Source of the DNA: JANMJD01 sp031371195
GTDB lineage: Bacteria; Actinomycetota; Acidimicrobiia; Acidimicrobiales; Ilumatobacteraceae
Length of the DNA: 8,354 bases
Direction of reading: 5' to 3'
Assembly (NCBI GenBank): GCA_031371195.1
Contig: JANMJD010000237.1
Location: forward strand, 1-8,354
Shown here: positions 5,566 to 8,354 of the stretch, in pieces
Layout: each line of letters starts with the position of its first letter
Position numbering within the stretch: position 1 is the first letter of the stretch
Made by a program: the position numbers and the translations under genes
The notes under the pieces: generated by a model
Seen by the model: only the letters and a program-made list of their open reading frames with translations
What the model was told of the DNA's origin: nothing
Databases searched by the model: none

Positions 5566-5783
5566 GCGTCCGAGTGGTACCAATCGAGCAGCGCGGCACG
5601 GTCGGGGAATTCGAGGATCACGGCGCGGTCTCCGGCGGGTTCGCCTTCCAGCGTGGTCGCCTCATTCGTGGACACGAGCACCTTCACATCGCGTCCGGCC
5701 AATGACGGTCCGACGGCGAGGCGGTACTCCTCGAGTTTCTCCTGGTCGGTGATGCTGGCGTTGACGATCAGATAGCACGACAT
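5496..5783 (-). CDS. DUF1330 family protein
   Basis: A 95-residue protein beginning MSCYLIVNASI and continuing through a YRLAVGPSL segment, then EGEPAGDRAVILEFPDRAALLDWYHS (in part) and an ending that includes YQAVIGLR. This is the full length and layout of DUF1330, a dimeric alpha/beta-barrel (ferredoxin-like) fold of unknown function. The ATG at 5783 was chosen because it gives the family's standard N-terminus; the frame is open to 5885 but the extra residues look random. A GGGAG directly touches the ATG, so there is no properly spaced ribosome site, and a leaderless start is possible. It diverges from the molybdenum hydroxylase operon across 82 bp, which could share control. Its 3' end overlaps the damaged GNAT frame on the other strand. 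Confidence 0.8.
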   Translation of the reverse strand: MSCYLIVNASITDQEKLEEYRLAVGPSLAGRDVKVLVSTNEATTLEGEPAGDRAVILEFPDRAALLDWYHSDAYQAVIGLRLAGTSGFAIIAEGR

Positions 5784-5865
5784 CTCCCGACGGTAGTACG
5801 ACCACCTATCCAACGCGTGCGAGCCGTGACGCATCCATGGCCCGCCGTGGCAGGATGGCGGGGCC
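5784..5865. other. 82-bp divergent control region, DUF1330 / cox-type operon
   Basis: This gap must hold the start signals of both divergent genes. I see AGGA (5852-5855), 10 nt before the FAD-subunit ATG. I see no convincing -35/-10 pair or operator palindrome. Confidence 0.35.
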
Positions 5866-6786
5866 ATGAAGATGCCGACGTTCACCTACCACCGGCCCGA
5901 ATCTGTCGCCGAGGCCGTTGCCCTGCTCGCCGAGCACGACGGCGCCAAGGTGCTGGCCGGGGGCCAGAGCCTGCTGCCACTGATGGCGTTGCGGCTCAGC
6001 CAACCCGAGCACCTGATCGACATCGGGCGGCTCGTCGAATTGGCAGCCATCGACGACCGCGGCGACAACGTGACGATCGGGGCGCTGGTCCGTCACGCCG
6101 ACGCCGAGGACTCCGCCATCATCACCGACCGGGCCCCGCTCGTCGCCGCCGCGATGCCCTACATCGGCCACCGGGCGATCCGCAATCGGGGCACCGTCTG
6201 CGGCAGCATCGCCCACGCCGACCCGGCGGCCGAGTTGCCCGCCGTCGCCCTGGCCATGGGGGCGTCGTTCACGGCTCGATCAGTGCGCGGGGATCGAACC
6301 ATTGCGGCCGCCGACTTCTTCGAGGGCTACCTGTCGAATGCAATGGAATCCGACGAATTGCTGGTCGCGGCACATTTTCCTGTCCCGGTGGCCAATCAGG
6401 GCGCGGCCGTGGTCGAGCTCTCCCGGCGCCACGGCGACTATGCCCTGCTCGGTCTGGCGACCGCCCTCACGCTCGCCGACGACGGCGCCGTCGCCGCCTG
6501 CGCGCTGGCGTGCTTCGGGGCGGCCTCGGTGCCGGTGCGGGCCTCCGAAGCGGAAGCATCGCTGATCGGGCGGGTACCGACCGAACAGGCGATGGCCGAC
6601 GCGGCGGCGATCGTCGCCGATCGGCTCGACCCACCCGACGACAACCACGCATCGCGGGCCTATCGGAAACACATCGCCGGGATGCTCACCCGCCGCAGCC
6701 TGACGCAGGCCGTGGGCCGCGCGACCGGGCAAGCAACCGGGCAAGCAACTGGGCAAGCAGCTGGCAACCGAGGAGGGAACCGATGA
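5866..6786 (+). CDS. coxM: Molybdenum hydroxylase FAD-binding subunit (CoxM/CutM type)
   Basis: A 306-residue medium subunit of the xanthine dehydrogenase / CO dehydrogenase family. It passes electrons from the [2Fe-2S] subunit to FAD and on to an acceptor. The FAD pyrophosphate motif AGGQSLLPLM is at residues 31-40, and the second FAD motif, NRGTVCGSIAHADPAAE, is at about 107-123; Cys112 replaces the first Gly of the usual GG pair. The conserved C-terminal domain (about 180-280) ends with a helix (YRKHIAGMLTRR) typical of CoxM. The ATG at 5866 has AGGA 10 nt upstream; an ATG two codons later is equally possible. A tail of ATGQ repeats (residues 286-300) follows the domain and is not part of the family fold. 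The stop overlaps the next start as ATGA. The substrate of the complex is undecided, so coxM is used as a family label only. Confidence 0.85.
   Translation: MKMPTFTYHRPESVAEAVALLAEHDGAKVLAGGQSLLPLMALRLSQPEHLIDIGRLVELAAIDDRGDNVTIGALVRHADAEDSAIITDRAPLVAAAMPYIGHRAIRNRGTVCGSIAHADPAAELPAVALAMGASFTARSVRGDRTIAAADFFEGYLSNAMESDELLVAAHFPVPVANQGAAVVELSRRHGDYALLGLATALTLADDGAVAACALACFGAASVPVRASEAEASLIGRVPTEQAMADAAAIVADRLDPPDDNHASRAYRKHIAGMLTRRSLTQAVGRATGQATGQATGQAAGNRGGNR
6721..6768 (+). repeat. 12-bp tandem repeat encoding an Ala-Thr-Gly-Gln tail
   Basis: The unit GCAACCGGGCAA is present as three near-identical copies (6721-6732, 6733-6744, 6745-6756; one difference each in copies 1 and 3) and a degenerate fourth (6757-6768). 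In frame it writes ATGQ three times, then AAGN. It ends 2 nt before the AGGAGG ribosome site of the next gene. Its length is likely to vary by slippage, in steps of four residues that keep the frame. Confidence 0.8.
6771..6776 (+). promoter_or_regulatory. Strong ribosome binding site of the iron-sulfur subunit gene
   Basis: A perfect AGGAGG lies 6 nt before the ATG at 6783, within the last codons of the FAD-subunit gene. It decides the iron-sulfur subunit start within a frame that stays open well upstream. Confidence 0.75.
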
Positions 6787-7313
6787 GCGGTCGAACGATC
6801 GAATCCGGCGGACGCGTCGCCGTGGCGCTCACCATCAACGGGGCCGCGGTGAATACCACCGTCGAGGTACGCCGCACCCTGTCGGACTTCCTGCGCGACG
6901 ATCTCGGCCTCACCGGTACCCATCTGGGCTGCGAACACGGCGTGTGCGGAGCGTGCACGATCGAACTCGACGGCGCCGCCGTGCGATCGTGCCTGATGCT
7001 CGCGGCGCAGGCCGACGGGGCATCGATCACCACCATCGAGGGATTGGCCAATCCCGACGGGTCGTTGTCGACGTTGCAGCAGGCGTTCCACGAGTCGCAC
7101 GGGTTCCAATGCGCATTCTGTGCTCCGGGTTTCCTGATGACCGCCAAGGTCCTGCTCGCCGCCAATCCCCACCCGACCCGTGACGAGATCCGAGAGCAGC
7201 TCTCGGGCAATCTGTGCCGCTGCACCGGCTACCACTCGATCATCGACAGCGTCGAGACAGCCGTACGGCTGATGAACGGCGCACAGGCAGCGACCACGGA
7301 GGTGCTGTCATGA
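6783..7313 (+). CDS. coxS: Molybdenum hydroxylase [2Fe-2S] subunit (CoxS/CutS type)
   Basis: A 176-residue small subunit carrying two [2Fe-2S] clusters that relay electrons from the Mo site to FAD. The plant-ferredoxin-type cluster uses Cys50, Cys55, Cys58 and Cys70 (GCEHGVCGAC then RSC). The second, alpha-helical cluster uses Cys110, Cys113, Cys145 and Cys147 (QCAFCAPG and CRCTGY). All eight ligands are present. QCAFCAPG deviates slightly from the usual QCGFCTPG, with Ala at the residue between Cys110 and Phe and Ala in place of Thr. The N-terminal ferredoxin domain is about 12-85, the helical domain about 93-165. The ATG overlaps the previous stop as ATGA and has AGGAGG 6 nt upstream. The gene ends in another ATGA overlap with the large-subunit gene, so subunit synthesis is probably translationally coupled. 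Confidence 0.92.
   Translation: MSGRTIESGGRVAVALTINGAAVNTTVEVRRTLSDFLRDDLGLTGTHLGCEHGVCGACTIELDGAAVRSCLMLAAQADGASITTIEGLANPDGSLSTLQQAFHESHGFQCAFCAPGFLMTAKVLLAANPHPTRDEIREQLSGNLCRCTGYHSIIDSVETAVRLMNGAQAATTEVLS
7298..7302 (+). promoter_or_regulatory. Ribosome binding site of the large-subunit gene
   Basis: GGAGG lies 7 nt before the ATG at 7310, within the end of the iron-sulfur subunit gene. It fixes the large-subunit start at the ATGA overlap. Confidence 0.7.
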
Positions 7314-8354
7314 GAGCCGCGATCGCCGGACGCTTCGTCGGCTCGTCGGTGAAGCGCGTCGAGGACCAACGCCTGCTCACCGGCCAAGGCCGCTTCGTCG
7401 CCGACATCGAGGTGCCGGGCATGATGCATGCCGCCTTCCTGCGCAGCCCGCATGCCCACGCCAGCATCGGGCGCATCGACGTCACCGCGGCCCGGGCGCT
7501 GCCGGGCGTCTACGTGATCACCGGGGCGATGATGAAGGCCCGCACCAACCCGCTGCTCAGCCTGCTGGCCTTCGACGGGTTGTACACGCCGTACTTCTGG
7601 GCGTTGGCCACCGACCGGGTGCGGATGGTCGGCGATCCCGTGGCGATGGTGCTCGCCCCATCCCGGTATCTCGCCGAGGATGCGATGGCGTTGATAGAGG
7701 TCGACTACGAACCACTCGAAGCGGTCGCCACCATCGACCAGGCGTTGGATTCCCGCAAGCCGAAGCTGTGGGACAAGGCCACCGGCAACACGTTGTTCAA
7801 CTCGACGCAGCGCTACGGCGACATCGACACCGTGTTCTCCCGGGCCGACCGGGTGATCACCCGCACCTTCGACTGCCATCGCCATTCCAACCAGCCGATG
7901 GAGACCCGCGGCTGCGTCGCCGAGGTCGACCCGGCGACCAAGGCGATGACCTTCCACTCGGCGACCCAGAACAGCCACGCGCTCAAGTGGTACCTCGGTA
8001 TGGTCACCGGTCGCCAGACGGTCGGCCAGTCGGCCAAGTGGCTGTTCGCCAATCGCGACAAGGCCAAGCGATTCGCCGCCGGGGCAAAGGGTTTCGCCGC
8101 GGCCAACAGCGACGCGATGAAGAGCGCCGACAACTCGGGTATGGCGTTCCTGGTCAAGAAGGATTGGTCGGTGCTGGGCCACATGATGCGCAGCTTCGTC
8201 GGGCTCGTGGCCAAGGGCGCCGACTCGGTGCCCGAGGTCGAGGCCCGCGACATCGGCGGGGCGTTCGGGGCCAAGGGAGTGTTCTCCCGCGAGGAGATCG
8301 CCGTGTGCGCCGCGGCCAAGGAACTGGGCGTCTCGATCAAGTGGATCGAGGACC
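7310..8354 (+). CDS. coxL: Molybdenum hydroxylase large (molybdopterin-binding) subunit, 5' part
   Basis: The first 348 residues of a protein usually near 780; it runs off the right edge. The N-terminal domain starts with the family pattern VKRVEDQRLLTGQGRFVADI (15-34), continues with RSPHAHASI (45-53), MVGDPVAMV (106-114) and the PMETRG motif (196-201), and reaches the molybdopterin-dinucleotide loop GGAFGAKG (316-323). Between TQNSHALKWYLGMVTG (219-234) and EVEARDIGG (309-317) lie about 75 residues that the family normally lacks. The catalytic loop that separates form I CO dehydrogenase (AYXCSFR) from other hydroxylases, and the catalytic Glu, lie beyond the window. Substrate is therefore open: CO, aldehydes, purines or N-heterocycles. 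The gene order FAD, FeS, Mo is that of coxMSL. It sits in the cytoplasm, often membrane-associated, with Mo-cytosine dinucleotide as cofactor in relatives. Confidence 0.88.
   Translation, partial: MRAAIAGRFVGSSVKRVEDQRLLTGQGRFVADIEVPGMMHAAFLRSPHAHASIGRIDVTAARALPGVYVITGAMMKARTNPLLSLLAFDGLYTPYFWALATDRVRMVGDPVAMVLAPSRYLAEDAMALIEVDYEPLEAVATIDQALDSRKPKLWDKATGNTLFNSTQRYGDIDTVFSRADRVITRTFDCHRHSNQPMETRGCVAEVDPATKAMTFHSATQNSHALKWYLGMVTGRQTVGQSAKWLFANRDKAKRFAAGAKGFAAANSDAMKSADNSGMAFLVKKDWSVLGHMMRSFVGLVAKGADSVPEVEARDIGGAFGAKGVFSREEIAVCAAAKELGVSIKWIED

Noticed and set aside
5817..6782. In-frame upstream extension of the iron-sulfur subunit (a 498-codon open frame)
   Set aside because: The extension is out of frame with the FAD-subunit gene that occupies it and is Arg-rich noise. 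The AGGAGG site and ATGA overlap fix the start at 6783.
7229..8182. Minus-strand open frame of 317 codons opposite the molybdenum subunit gene
   Set aside because: It is a shadow of a gene with strong family motifs on the plus strand.
1..8354. CRISPR array, tRNA or rRNA genes, riboswitch
   Set aside because: No regularly spaced repeats, cloverleaf-like segments or rRNA-like stretches were seen on either strand. Repeats present are short and lie in one intergenic region and one coding tail.

Overview
This is a high-GC actinobacterial segment. An Acidimicrobiia / Ilumatobacter-like source is my inference from four traits: the GC-rich codon use, a 13E12-type DUF222-HNH gene behind a mycobacterial-type LexA box, an apparently leaderless promoter, and a coxM-coxS-coxL type operon. 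No rRNA or other marker gene is present, so the assignment stays tentative.

Layout, left to right. (1) Positions 1-211 (+) hold the 3' end of a small two-helix membrane protein. (2) Positions 260-1886 (-) hold a two-gene partition-type operon: a ParA/MinD-like P-loop ATPase followed, with an 11-nt overlap, by a protein whose C-terminal half looks like two successive ribbon-helix-helix units behind a long Pro/Ala-rich linker. (3) Positions 1887-2184 hold a roughly 300-bp non-coding divergent region that is unusually rich in inverted and direct repeats; it is a candidate operator or parS-like centromere. (4) Positions 2185-3096 (+) hold a complete EamA/DMT-type membrane transporter. (5) Positions 3254-4475 (+) hold a LexA-box promoter and a DUF222-HNH (13E12 family) gene. 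The predicted start codon coincides with the predicted transcription start, but a -1 frameshift after about 14 codons disconnects that start from the rest of the protein. (6) Positions 4598-5127 (-) hold the 5' third of an IS256-family insertion sequence. It has a 13-bp inverted repeat that would bury the transposase start codon in read-through mRNA. (7) Positions 5113-5565 (+) hold the C-terminal part of a GNAT acetyltransferase that has lost its N-terminus at the IS edge. (8) Positions 5496-5783 (-) hold a small DUF1330 protein. (9) From 5866 to the window edge (+) lies a tightly coupled molybdenum hydroxylase operon: FAD subunit, [2Fe-2S] subunit and the start of the large Mo subunit.

How it fits together. 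The right third is an intact catabolic or respiratory operon. Its three subunits form the classic electron relay Mo site -> two [2Fe-2S] clusters -> FAD, and ATGA overlaps join consecutive genes. The middle (about 3.2-5.6 kb) is a decaying accessory patch with a frameshifted HNH gene, a truncated IS and a decapitated GNAT gene. The left part is a partition-like module next to repeat-rich DNA, of the kind found on plasmids or integrated elements. Whether it still acts in segregation cannot be told from the sequence. The most original items are the ParA / tandem-RHH pair with its repeat cluster, the LexA box set inside a leaderless promoter, the start-occluding hairpin of the IS, and an approximately 75-residue insert in the Mo subunit.
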